Assembly: GCF_024586455.1 (NCBI RefSeq)
Contig: NC_065922.1
Location: 37,692,089-37,756,088, forward strand
Direction: 5' to 3'
Source: Bactrocera neohumeralis
Lineage: Eukaryota; Arthropoda; Insecta; Diptera; Tephritidae
Length of the DNA: 64,000 nt
The position numbers were made by a program, and so were the translations under genes. Below, in pieces: positions 12,470 to 24,800 of this stretch (its first letter is position 1; the number at the start of each line of letters is the position of its first letter). A model generated the notes under the pieces. That model saw only the letters and a program-made list of their open reading frames with translations. It ran no database searches and was not told the DNA's origin.

Positions 12470-14110
12470 TTTTTTGTTAAATTTTTATTTTTCGTTTATA
12501 GCAACAATAAGAATCTTTCTAACATTTTTGAAAGAAGTAATGCATTTAAAAAAAGTTTTAATAACTATTATTTTCTCTACCTGTATACAATGCACTGAAT
12601 AGGCTTTCAAGTTTTGTGAAAAAAACAAGAGATGGCAATTTGAATAAAACATACTTATTTGTCGTATTTTATTATGGTTTCAAAAACGAGAACCCGTATT
12701 GAAACAAACTGATCTAGATCCGACTTCAGAACACTGGTTGGAAGTGATATTAAGTGGTATCAGGCGGATATTGAAATTAAAAAATTAATTTTTTTTTTTT
12801 TTTAAGTTTTATGCGAGTTTTTTAAAGACATTTTACTTATAACTAAATCAAAATAATGTACACTTACAGAGTTTAAAATTCTTCAATAAACGGCGATTGA
12901 TTTTGAAAAATTCTGGATTTCATTGTTCCTGTAGTTGATCACATAGAGCACCACCGAAAAATGTGTCAGGCGGTAAGGAAGATTTTTCTGCTTTTGATTT
13001 TTGACGGCTTTTCATAAAAGTGCTTCCTGTACCAAAATTAGACTTCAGAGTGGTTAAAAAGTCGAAATAATTGTAAAAAATCTGTGATTATTACCTGACA
13101 AGTATAACTAAGAAGATCCGGTGAAAATCTCAAATTGATTTGTTCGGCCAAAAATTTTCCTCCTCACTTAAAGAATTCCTACAAATACGTTCATATCCCC
13201 GAAATTTCGATTTCTTTGATGATATGTTGTTTTGCATTTTAGGTGACGATATATACATACATATGGCAAAAAAAGCTTTTATTTCGAATTCACAAGTGGA
13301 TACAACTTCTTAAACATTCCGCAAGGTCGTTCAGTTTAGTCATAACAGGCCTCTGGATATTCAAGAATATATTACTTTTTGTTTTTTAAGTTCTAAAACA
13401 ATGAAAATATAAGAAGAAACTAAAGTACCCATTTAGTATGTCCAGAAGGTTTCAATTTCAATAACACAAGTGACGAATTTGTATATGAGACCGTTTAAAA
13501 TAAATAAAGCATAATTTTCTTCAAGAAACATTCGTTCAATAAAATAAAAAAAATAATAATTAAATGTGCGCATGGCCATGCCTACATTTGTTTTCAACTT
13601 ATTATTATGTATGTTTGCTGTTAAGAAAATATTTTTTTCTATATTATATACACCGAGTGCAAGCAAAACATGTGCCAATATAACGGCAAATCAAACTTGC
13701 GGAAATTTTTCCAACCGTCATAAAATAAGCAGTAAAACACAACTGTTGGGCGTCACTTAATATTTCCATTAATTCAAACATTTATCTCTTCGTACATGTC
13801 GCTATGAATACTCACTTAAATAGACTTGTAGAAATGCCCATAGTGAAATGATCTTAATTGGTAAAGAAAATTCACAAAGAGGGTGTTTATTTAGAGGTAT
13901 AAAATATTCTACTAGCGTAACTGTGAAATTAAATATTAAAGTAAACACATGTGCTTCACACTTATGTTCCGTATGGCAAAATCTATTTTAAGCTGCAATG
14001 ATGTTTATAAATCGCTAATATTTAGGAAAATTTTACTTCTTACTACAATTTTATAGAGCACCTCGCTTGAATAACGGTTCACCCAGTATGATATTATCAG
14101 CAATATAAAT
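12470..14110. other. AT-rich non-coding stretch
   Basis: No gene seen. It contains one copy of the shared block at about 13205-13250 (see findings). Confidence 0.5.
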
Positions 14111-14111
14111 A

Positions 14112-14760
14112 AGTAAGGAAGGGCTAAGTTCGAGTATAACCGAACATTTTATTCACCACAAATTTTGGTTCTAAAACCTGCCAAATGGATTGGGGTCCAG
14201 ATATTTGGTGTCTGGGGTCGTGAAAAGTTGCAACCCTATTTCATAAGATTAGATACTTTGAAGGGCGCTATAGTGTAAAGTTTTATACCGCTATATTCTT
14301 TGATGTTTAATTTCTAAATTGGAAGTGAAAGAATCAGACCTTACATACCAATTTGGTTTATATGGTTCAAATGGTCCCTAAGGTAAAGGATTTCACCTAC
14401 ATGAAACCCTTTTCTTCCAAAATTTAATGCTTTTGGTCCAATTATTGAAAGAGCTATCAAACTTTTAGTTTTGATTACGTGGTTACTATTTTATTTTTTC
14501 CATTTCCACAGCGTATGAAGAAACGAAAAAAAGACTTCTTCCCAGCACATTTGGTGGACTTCGGTGGTTTGAAAGATACGTACATTAAACCATTAAGACG
14601 CGGGGCCATGCCCACTTAAAAAAAAATTTATCAACAGCTGCCCCTTGTTACTCTAATCTCTTGTACCAAATTACTTGTTAAGATCGGCTTTATTGGAAAC
14701 ACTCGAAAAAATTGACTGACGCAAATGCTATCCAAAGTACCTTAAGTAGCCCCTGTATAA
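14112..14760 (+). repeat. Family-A-like repeat, diverged copy
   Basis: It starts with GTAAGGAAGGGCTAAGTTCG followed by an ACCGAACATTTTAT hairpin arm, as in the copies at 16.0-17.05, 41.4-42.7 and 52.2-53.3 kb. The body keeps GTAAAGTTTTATACCGCTAT and a GGGGCCATGCCCACTT block but is otherwise diverged. Its far end is unclear. Confidence 0.6.
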
Positions 14761-15415
14761 AAAGTTTGTCTCAAACACTAAATTTTATCAAGTTTACTAT
14801 TCGTTTCAGAAGTTTAATTTCCTGCAGGGTCACTTGCACAAGCTTGCTTATCGGTTTATATTGATACACACGAATGCAGGGAGAGTATGTACATAGTGTG
14901 GCATATCGATGTATTTAGTCCAATTAAGCGAAAAGAGAGTAACAATTCCTGGTTTTTGCGCAATAGTTTTGTTCCAACGCTTTCCAATATATTGCAATTT
15001 ATTGCTACTCATTTATTTTATATGTTTAATGAACGATTATTGTGTATAAACACAAATGCTTAATAAGTAGCACGTTATGCTCGTGCCGTTAGAGATTGTT
15101 ATTTTTGATAAAACTATTTGTTTTAGATATTTTTATGGGCACGTAAATTGAGGACAATGGCCAAGAAGGTTGCAATAATTTTGAAATTTTTCGCAATAGA
15201 GAAAGGACTCGTAACTCTTCAGCAGTACTTAGACCAGAAGGTACTCTCACCAGAGATCTTACAACCTCTGGAGGAATTACGACGTTCTTAAATTAGGCAG
15301 AAAAGGCACAACACTGTAATTAGACTTCGGAAAAGAGGGAACTGCTTCTGGCTACTTCTTCATCTTTATTTGCCAATTCGTATTCGAATATTGGTGATCA
15401 TACAACATTTAATAA
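14761..15415. other. Non-coding stretch
   Basis: No gene or confident element seen; it may include more of the retroelement that follows. Confidence 0.4.
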
Positions 15416-15416
15416 T

Positions 15417-15835
15417 ATGTACAATATTAATAAGAGTCTAATCGACAAATACGTCATAAAAATAGCTGAGTCTCGCTGGAATCAATGCCTGACTTGCTCA
15501 ACAAGCAGGCTAACGTGGCTTGAATGGAATATGGACCGTACATGCCGACTGAAATTTAAGAGGAATGATATAAGAACTTTAGAAGATAGAAGAGGAGGAG
15601 ACTATTAAAGATCTTCTATGCAAGTGTAAAGCTCTATATAGAAAAATAATCGGAACTACCGGCGAAGGTTTCTTGATAACGTCTCGAAGAAACTCTCAGA
15701 ACTTTCGTAGAAGCACGGGAGGGTTCAGAGTGGAGCCAACAGAGAAAGGGGATTTTAGTATCGGTAGTATAACAATAGGCTTCCTAAAAGCATAGATGCG
15801 TCGTTAGACAGCAACTGTACTTAACTACCTACCTA
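15417..15835 (+). mobile_element. 3' end of a decayed non-LTR retrotransposon
   Basis: Broken frames resemble the region after the RNase H domain of jockey/R1-like elements: a Trp-rich segment (ESRWNQCLTCSTSRLTW), an R-DIRTL-E block, and a HLLCECKAL-like Cys motif overlapping a stop at 15606. They are followed by a short tail with CTACCTACCTAAA. Upstream domains are absent. This is a 5'-truncated, decayed insertion. Confidence 0.55.
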
Positions 15836-16046
15836 AATTTATCGAAGGATTATGCTTCTTATATCCATCAGAGCATACTTTCCAAACATTTTTGTTCAAA
15901 AGTTGCTTTGACTAAATAAAAATCGGATTCGTTTTCTTTTTGCAAACGCAGCTGTCATGTCCCCCCAGTTCAGTTCCTCATCCAAATAAGTTAATTGAGT
16001 TCTATACTTGAACTATGTTAAAATCAATCCAGCTTTTACACTTGAT

Positions 16047-17050
16047 TTTTATACTCTCGCAACAATGTTGCTAAGGAGAGTAATATATATACCAAAGTGA
16101 TCAGGGTAACGAGTAGAGTCGAAATCCGGATGTCTGTCTGTCCGTCCGTCCGTCCGTCCGTGCAAGCTGTAACTTGAGTAAAAATTGAGATATCATGATG
16201 AAACTTGGTACACGTATTCCTTGGCTCCATAAGAAGGTTTAGTTCGAAGATGGGCAAAATCGGCCTACTGCCACGCCCACAAAATGGCGGAAACCGAAAA
16301 CCTATAAAGTGTCATAACTAAGCCATAAATAAAGATATTAAAGTGAAATTTGGCACAAAGGATCGCATTAAGGAGGGGCATATTTGGACGCAATTTTTTG
16401 GAAAAGTGGGCGTGACCCCGCCCCCTACTAAGTTTTTTGTACATATCTCGGAAACTACTATAGCTATGTCAACCAAACTCTACAGAGTCGTTTCGAGTCG
16501 CATTTCCATATACAGTTCAAAAATGGAAGAAATCGGATAATAACCACGCCCATCTCCCATACAAAGGTTATGTTAAAAATCACTAAAAGTGCGTTAACCG
16601 ACTAACAAAAAACGTCAGAAACATTAAATTTTACGGAAGAAATTGCAGAAGGAAGCTGCACCCAGGCTTTTTTAAAAATTGAAAATGGGCGTGGCCTCGC
16701 CCACTTATGGACCAAAAACCATATCTCAGGAACTACTTAACCGATTTCAATGAAATTCGGTATATAATATTTTCTTAACACCCTGATAACATGTACGAAA
16801 TATGGGTGAAATCGGTTAACAACCACGCCCTCTTCCAATATAACGCTATTTTGAATTCCATCTGATGCCTTTTCTGTATAATACGAGTATATACATTAGG
16901 AACCAATGATGATAGCGGAATAAAACTTTACAAAAATACGGTATTTGAAAAATATGTAAATGACGTATAATGAAATCTCGATTATCACTTTATCATGCGA
17001 GAGTATAAAATGTTCGGTGACACCCGAACTTAGCCCTTCCTTACTTGTTT
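16047..17050 (+). repeat. Family-A mini-me/DINE-1-like repeat, about 1.0 kb
   Basis: It starts with ATACTCTCGCAACAATGTTG, has a (TA)n tract and then (GTCY)n at 16132-16160. It continues through several CCACGCCCA blocks and ends with the hairpin GTTCGG-TGACAC-CCGAAC and TTAGCCCTTCCTTACTTG. Nearly the same sequence occurs in inverse orientation at 52200-53271. The (TA)n plus (GTCY)n cores with a terminal stem-loop are the known hallmarks of mini-me/DINE-1 (Helitron-related) repeats. Non-coding. Confidence 0.8.
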
Positions 17051-17580
17051 TTATTTATTAACGTATATTATCTCAATTTAATAGAGATAAGCAAGATTCT
17101 AGAATTCTAATAAGCATCGAAAGATTTTAATTTTTATACTCTTAATTATTTTTATCCCAAAAAGCAAAACCGACTCGGTTTAAGTTAATTAGTATGAAGA
17201 AATCATAAATTGAGATTTCGTTATTGAAACTGATTACAAATTATGTTTGCATGGGATATACATATGTACATACATATGTATTTACTTTATAGTACTGATA
17301 AGGTCTAACCGCAAAACTATGTGTGCTATATATTTCACCATCAAGCGAAAAATGAAAGCTCCTAAATAAACAAATCTATACTAGAGTTATTAATTTTTTT
17401 TTAATACGCTCTCCAATGTATTCCCAACCAACATTAGCCCTATGAAGATTAAATTTTATTACTAAGAAGTCTATAATTTATCAAAATATACAAAATATAC
17501 AATTATGAAAAATTATAAGGTCACTTGAAACATAAAAGTGCAACAAATAAAATCGTCTTTTTTTGTTCCAGAGCTGTGTA
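17051..17580. other. AT-rich non-coding stretch
   Basis: Nothing recognisable apart from an ATACATATGTACATAC run near 17260. Confidence 0.5.
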
Positions 17581-17589
17581 ATCAATTTG

Positions 17590-18300
17590 ATCGCATCAAT
17601 TTTTCCCCAAGAAGCTGCTCATTTATCCGAACCGCCGATAATAAGCTAATATAGCATATAGTATAGCTGCCATACAAACTGAGCAATCAATATTATGTTC
17701 TTGTATGAAAAAGTTTTTCATTTCTCAAGATATCTTCATGATATTGGATATAGATTATTGCCCAAGGCAACGCTACAATTTCTGAATATATTTTTTTGGA
17801 TCGAACTACCATAGCATAATATCCAGCCACTTTCTCCTATATTGTCCAGAATTTGCAAGACTGAGGCTAAAACATCTCGGTAGTCTTACATTCGGCGAAC
17901 CGGAAGATATAGCCGAAGCTGACAGTAGTTGTCGTAACAAATTTATGATAGGCTCAAAGCGGTTTGTCAGTTTGTAAAATTCTATTATATAGGAGTTGTA
18001 GGTACCACAAAGGACCGACGTTCTTAGTTGTTCAAGTGAGATCCCTGTTAGGATCGACCTCTTAACCTAATCTAACTTCCCATAGCTTATAGCTATCATA
18101 AGAACTTTACGATCAAAATTAAGGTTTTGTATGAAAACCTTTTGACATACATAGATGATTGCTCAAGTCAACGCCACAATATTCGAAGATATTTTCCAGA
18201 TCGAAATACAATACGATATAGCTGTAATACAAACTGAACGATAAAACTCAAGTTTTTGCATGGAAACTTCTTTATTTGTTAAGAGTATTCTAGCTTCTGT
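17590..18300 (+). repeat. Diverged family-B repeat with a retroelement tail inside
   Basis: It contains the family-B blocks GAAGCTGCTCATTT, CCGAACCGCCGATA, TATAGCTGCCATACAAACTG and TTCTTGTATGAAAA, some twice. Between the halves, 18003-18077 reads ACCACAAAGGACC... and ends in CTTAACCTAATCTAAC, a 3' tail also seen at 58.7 kb and, inverted, near 23.1 kb. Confidence 0.55.
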
Positions 18301-18314
18301 GCAACCGATGTTAA

Positions 18315-18580
18315 CCCATTTAGACCTACCGTCTCATATACGATACACCAGAAGTATTAAATTATTTTGAAGTACCCTTGATAAGAAATTGGTTTTTGTT
18401 GTATTATTGCATATATGTATATATGAGCCTACTGTATCACATACGATACGGCCTTTTCTACCTAACCTGTAGAAATGTAATTTTTTTAACATTTTTTTTA
18501 TGTTCTGTGATACCCTAGGTCTAATAAAAATAGACAAAAAACACTTCAATTAAAAAAAAATAGTTTCAGGTCTAAATGGG
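18315..18580. mobile_element. TTAA-flanked MITE (piggyBac-like)
   Basis: A perfect 13-bp terminal inverted repeat, CCCATTTAGACCT / AGGTCTAAATGGG, bounds 266 bp and is directly flanked by TTAA at 18311-18314 and 18581-18584. TTAA duplication and a CCC start are typical of piggyBac-type elements. No coding capacity. Internal sequence has repeated ATACGATAC motifs. Confidence 0.8.
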
Positions 18581-18589
18581 TTAATGTTT

Positions 18590-20150
18590 CTTTATTATTT
18601 TTTTCTTGTTTTATTTTTTAAATTATTTTTTTGTTTTTAGTGTTTTATAAATGCTTTCCTTATTATCAGTTTCAAATATGCATATGCATACATACATATG
18701 TATGTATGTATATATGAAATGGTGTAATGAGAATTCTCACTTAAAACGAATTTTTTGAACCATTTTTGATAGCAAAGAATCTAAAGTCAAAAATTGCTGT
18801 CATTGCAAAGGTCAATCTACATATTGTTCAATCAATACAACATACTACAATGAATCAGACGTAAATTTTTAAAATTAACGACATTGAACTGGGGTTTTCA
18901 ATACAAATAAATGTAAACATACTAACGGTAACGGCATCGAAAATATTATGTATGATGTAGGTTTTAAAAGTATATATGTACATACATAACTGCATGTATG
19001 ACTATAAAAAATATGACATACATACATACATATTTTTGGACTTTCAAAGAATTGTTAAAACCCAATCAAATTATTTGTACATTTCTTAAAGATAAGCTTC
19101 TATATGTAATATATTGATATGTTCGTAGGTAATAATTGTAAAATAAATACATTAAAGACAATCACTTCTCTAAGGCCATCCGGAGCATACTAATAATCCA
19201 GAGATCACCAAGGTCCATTTTGACTGCCCGATATGGGTTTTCACACTTTGGTGGCCAATGGCTTTGCGAGTGAGTTTCTTTTCTTCTTCCATACTTCAAG
19301 TCTAATGACTAATTATTTTACTAACATCTCCTATTGAATTAAAAGACGGTTCCAATTCTGTTTGACACCTTTAATGTATAAGTTAAGATTTTTTTAACAA
19401 TATATCTTTTGACCCCATACTGAAGTGAATTTCTTTAGGTAAAAATGTTATTTTTATATTATTCATAAAGAGAGAACCGTACAGAGCCACACGTGGGAAT
19501 ACATTTCCCTACATTTATAACCAAATTTTTGTCAATTCAAGTTGAACTTCTAAACTAATTATCTACAACTATCACTAAATCAACCACGAGCCAATACTTA
19601 AATGACCCATAAACAAAACTTTAAAATACTCGTATTTATTCCTACGTGACTTTGTCGTGGAAAAACTAAAAAGAGTATTGATATTTGCCTTAGACATCAG
19701 CGAACATATTAGCGCAAGATTACATTACAAGTGCTGGCAGTCTGATTGAACAACTGTCAACACTTCTTCGATTCGCTAATCTCTAAAGCTTGGCGAAGAA
19801 AGCCAGCTCTTAGATACAAGTATTATTGGGTAACCATGTAACTTTTTTTATTTTTTTTTTTAAGAAAACAAATAAGGTAAACCACAACTTCATATAGAAA
19901 ACTACTGTATTCGGTTTTATTAGTAATTTTAAGCTGATTAGGTAGGTAAACCGATGAGGTGCACTTTTTTCAATGCTTGGAAAATATTTTCGTTTTTCCT
20001 GTAGAGCTTCAGGGGATATGAAAAAAGTCTTCGTTTGAGAGCTACTTAATTATTTACGATGCTAAAAGTTGCTTTTGTGGTTTTTGCCGTAGAAAAGTCA
20101 CTTGTTTTATTTTTTGTATGCTCCAATTGCTTATTTATAAATTTGTTGGA
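18590..20150. other. Non-coding stretch
   Basis: ATGT-type microsatellites near 18680 and 18970-19030. No gene or confident element was seen. Confidence 0.5.
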
Positions 20151-20249
20151 AACGGAGGATTCTACTATAAAGCGCCTACCAAAATGATGGGATTTTGAAG
20201 GCTCGTGGCGACCACGTTTGTATGCGGATTTGTATAAAATTTTGTCAGC

Positions 20250-20625
20250 GCGTTTAGTAAGATCATGTCACCTTTCACTTTGGTACAACGCTTGGAAATT
20301 GTCCAAGATTATTATGAAAATTCACGTTCTCTGGTGTCTACTGTAAGAGCCTTTCGCCTTAAACATGATGAAAACCATTTCTGGCTTCATCAACAAACCA
20401 AATTGTGCTATTGGGGTGAGTCAAATGCTCATGTGGTTCAGGAAACCTAATTGCATCCCTATAAATTTACCGTTTAGTGTGGAGCGAGCGTTGTACGTAA
20501 CCCGATGTTGACCGATTTTTTTCCGGGACTTTCAAAAATGATTCACATGAACACATTGAGTGCAAACTTTAGCGACTCGTTAATTTCGTGAAATAGACCA
20601 GTCAAATGGCCGCCAAGATGTTGCC
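20250..20625 (+). mobile_element. Rosa-like mariner remnant, N-terminus fused to catalytic block
   Basis: From the ATG at 20265 the frame reads MSPFTLVQRLEIVQDYYENS (helix-turn-helix start). Within 30 residues it jumps to ENHFWLHQQTKLCYWGESNA, the block after the first catalytic Asp, then VVQET and a frameshifted remainder. An in-frame internal deletion joined the two parts; the element is inactive. Confidence 0.75.
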
Positions 20626-20956
20626 TAATCCGGATTCCACTGTAATCCGGAGAGGGTTAAAAAACTCAAAATTTCTATTATGTCCCTTGTAATCCGGATT
20701 GAAATTCTCTATCCGTATTCTCTAATCCGGATCACATGTTTATTATTCACTACATTCGCTTTTATACTTTATTGGTTTAAGTTTTTTTTTTTTGTTTTTT
20801 TGGAACATGTGTATTATTTGTTATAATAAACAAACAGAAATTTATAAATATTTTTTCATTAATACATAGTTCTGATATGTCTTTGGTAATCCGGATTTCC
20901 TTATATTCTGGATAGGGGCCGGTTTTAATTGATCCGGATTAGCGGGCCTCTATTGT
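20626..20956. repeat. Cluster of TAATCCGGAT motifs, possible pogo/Tigger-like MITE
   Basis: The decamer or its first eight bases occurs directly at 20626, 20643, 20690, 20723 and 20887, and inverted at 20932-20941, in 316 bp. The right end, read inverted, is CAATAGAGGCCCGCTAATCC next to TA. That resembles TA-flanked pogo/Tigger ends, but a clean matching left end was not found. Confidence 0.4.
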
Positions 20957-20959
20957 AAC

Positions 20960-21788
20960 GCCTCTAGATTATTTTCTCGGGGGTATGTTAAATCGAAGAC
21001 AACGTAGTGCGCTGAATTAGAGAAAGATGAGCAAACAGGACCGTTGTAGGCTTTTGGTCGACATTTTGTTCAAATCATAATTTTCATATAATTATCTGAA
21101 TAACAAAAACACATTTTGCCCGAATTTAAGTATTTTATTTTTACATCACTTCTTTATTTTTGGTAGACTTAGAGAGAATTCACTACTAATGCTACTTCGA
21201 GTACTTACAAGTCACGAGCACATAACAAACCTTTTTCGTGCGATAATGATATCATGATAATGAGAATAAATCGGAAAAGAAAAGAAATTTCCTACACAGG
21301 TAAATAGTAGAGGGTTTCCTCTTTTTTTCTGATTGACTTCTGGCAAGTGTAAAAAATTCTAGTCCAACTTTTCGAGATTTAGATATTCCACAGTTTAAGT
21401 AATGCAACACTTTATTTATTTTTTTGTTTCCCCGACTTAACTCTGTTTCCCAGAACTTTGGCCGTTAAATTGATGATCAAATCATAGTAATAATGGGTAA
21501 TAAAAATCCGAATTTATATAGTTCCATATAACATGTAATGACTTTGATTTACATACCAACATACAAACTGTTGCTCGTATAATTCTTGAAACGAGCACGA
21601 TTCTATTACAGTCTGTTACTTTGATATTTACAATATGTTTCTTACCACCCACTACAAAAACTCTGGAGCATGGCTTCATTCACGAAGCTCATTTATCAAT
21701 TTCCTTAATAGCTGGCCGGCCTTCAATCACTTCATTCGGTGGAGATAGTAACATAAAACTAATTATTTATTTTGTATTTCTAATTTTA
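20960..21788. other. Non-coding stretch before the transporter gene
   Basis: No gene seen. It ends with the acceptor TAATTTTAG just before the transporter start codon, so it is probably the 3' part of a 5' UTR intron. Confidence 0.4.
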
Positions 21789-21816
21789 GCTTTCGGTCTA
21801 TAAATATCAATGAGTG

Positions 21817-24800
21817 ATGGAAAAAGCAACGGCATGCGACAACAGCGGTCAAGTCTATCGCGCGACAACATTACCCACGACCAACGACAACGATGGCTTA
21901 GATAATAGTAAAAAGCCGGCGAAGCCAAAGAAAGTGCGTCGCGACAAAAGTGATTTGGGTGAGAATTTCAAAGCGCCAGATGGCGGTTGGGCGTGGCTGG
22001 TGTGCATCGCTGCCGGTTGTTCGAACGTGAGTTGTACCATAAATTGTATAATAATTGTCAGTATTTGTTCTATATTATTTTAAAATTAATTTCTTTTTTC
22101 TTGTTCTTTTTTAGCTGTCGATCTATCCATGTCTGCAGCAGTTCGGTTTTATATTCCGCGAACGTTTAGGCGTTCTAGGTCTAACCAGTTCTCAAATCAC
22201 AACAATTATTAATACGAATCCGGCTGTGTCGGCGTGTACAGGTATGTGGACATATTAGGTTATATCTATTATATGGGTTATTAGCAATTACTTCGGCTAT
22301 ATAAAAGATCAATTACAAAACTTCATAAGCGAGCCTTTGGTGCCTAAAAATTCCTTTTAACAACCTGGTACTTTTTGGAGCCCTTCAAAATAGATTTTAA
22401 TCTTGGATATTGCTTCTCAGTAAGCTTTCTGTTGAGGTTTTAGAACAGGACGAATATGCTGGAAGCACATTCAGAGAATAACGGTGGATATCGGTGTCAT
22501 CGGTTTTGTTGCTTAATGACATGGTGAATGAGTCGATTGTGAAATATTACGTTATCAATATTACACAGAGCTTTCGCCTAACCAAATCTTCATGAACGCT
22601 ATGTCAAATACGCCTCTCTAATATTTTTAGTGTGTCAGCCATTTCGTTCTACATATCTCAGTTTACTGTTATTCAAAATCTATTCATGCATTTGTTTTTA
22701 TTTTTGACTAAGAGATTGTTACTTTTAGGAGAAATTTTGGAATTTATCGTCTTCTTTCTACCTTTGCCAAATTTAGAAAACCATTTTCGAATAGTTTGTT
22801 CGACCCAAAAGGATTATTTTCCAAAAATCTTTCGAATGTTCTTTAACAATGGACTATAAGGATACATTTTCATATTTATACAACATTCCGGTAGAGACCT
22901 GTAATTTCATAAACGAGTGATGGAAAAAGTTGTGAGTCCTCTTGGGAATTAATTTGCAGAATAAGGAAAATGGAACTATCTTTAGAAATACCAGGCAGGG
23001 ATTGATGTCATTTTTGCTTTCAGAATATCAGTGAAAGCTTTTTTAACTTTTTAGTAGAAATGAACTACCAGAATACAGTTTAGGCTAGGTTAAAAGGCGC
23101 TCTCACTTAGGCAGCTTAGATCTCCGGTCCGTTAAACCTTTTGGACCTTTCACAATTTTTTTAAGTCGGCACTTAAGTCACTTTCTGCTATGTTTCCTGA
23201 TGCGCAGAAGATAAGACTGTCGAGATATTTCAACCTCAGCCTTGCAAAGGTGGGGAAAAGTGCCTGAATGTTTCCAATATCACTCCTTCACGCATCTTTG
23301 ACAACTTGCGTCCGTCTATAGTTTTAGCCTTACCACATGAATTCTTAATTGACAATGTCCAATAAGTACCGCCTCGATTTCAGCAAGATAAATTTTGCTA
23401 AGGGTAAGTAGTTCAAAAGATCTCCTGCGTTCTACTCTAAGCAAGCATCTAGGAGTTGCAGCGAGTTGGAGCGAGTCGTTGACCAGCCCTGAAAAGTGCA
23501 TGCAGGGTCCATTGATCAACTGCTGGAACGGAAAATGCCAATACAGATCAAACTCGGTACCGTTTCAGTGTGAGCGTGGCAAGGCTACCCCCTGGCTAGG
23601 TCGTTGGCTTTGCCGTTGCCAGCGATTTCGCTATGACTGAACACTCAAACTAGTGTGACGATGAAGTAGCTTGAAGCTATTTCAAGTGAGTACAGACACT
23701 CCTTGATTAGCTTTGAGCACACAGTTAATGAGCTCAGTGTTGGTATTGCCGCCCGGCTGTCGGGGTGAATGCTCACCTTTCTGAAAGTGGTTGTATTTTG
23801 TACCAACACATCCAACGCCACTTTAATAGCAGCCACTCCTGCCTTATAAATAGTACAGTAGTTCGGAAGCCTAAACCTAAGATTGACGGAGAGCTCCTTG
23901 CAGAAATCTTCACCTCCAATCTTCCCTCCCAGCTCCGACCTATCCATGAAAAAGCTCACCGCATATCTCTCGCCGGTATATGAGTAAAGAAATGCAATGA
24001 TCCTAGTTTTCAGGGATGCTTAGGAGAGCCGCTTTTTTTACACGTTCAAGCTTTATAACAAATGTAGCCCTTTAGAGCGCTCTCCACAAGGCGAAGTTAT
24101 CAAAGAAGATTAATACTAAATAAGCAGCTTAAATACGCTTCTCAGACATTTTCTCACACTCGTCATTTCACCCACACAAGAGATCAGACAATTGTATGAG
24201 TGCATTTAACCTTATTGTGCTCCTATCTCAAACTTAAATTATAGTAAAGGAATCATTCGACTTTTTAATATTAATTTTCCTAATATTTCTAATTCTTAGT
24301 TTTGTAAATTTTTCTTTTCAGGACTCTTAAATGGACCAATGTTTCGACGCTTCACCTTTCGCCAGGTTGCCTTAGCAGGTTCATTTTTCATCTTCGCTGG
24401 TCTAATGTTAACAGCCTTTTGCGAATCCTTTATCGGCTACATGATAACCTATGCGCTGCTCTTTGGTAAGTCTTTTACGCTGAACTCATCTATTATTTTC
24501 AGGAAGTATACGTCTATTTATTACGCTTTGTATTTCTCTAACCCAACACACCAGGCTTTGGTGTCGGCATTAGCGTCTCCGCCTCGTCACTTGCCATAAA
24601 CACTTACTTCAAGAACAAAAGGCGTCGCGCAGCGGGCTTTTCGTGGACACTCACTGGCCTCGGGCCGATTTTCTTGCCACACGTAGTCACACTATTCGTC
24701 GCGTATTATGGCGTGCAAGGCACCGTGATCATATTCGCCGCACTCTCTTTGCATTCTATGGTTTGTGCACTTATCTATCAGCCGGTGCGCCATCATGCAC

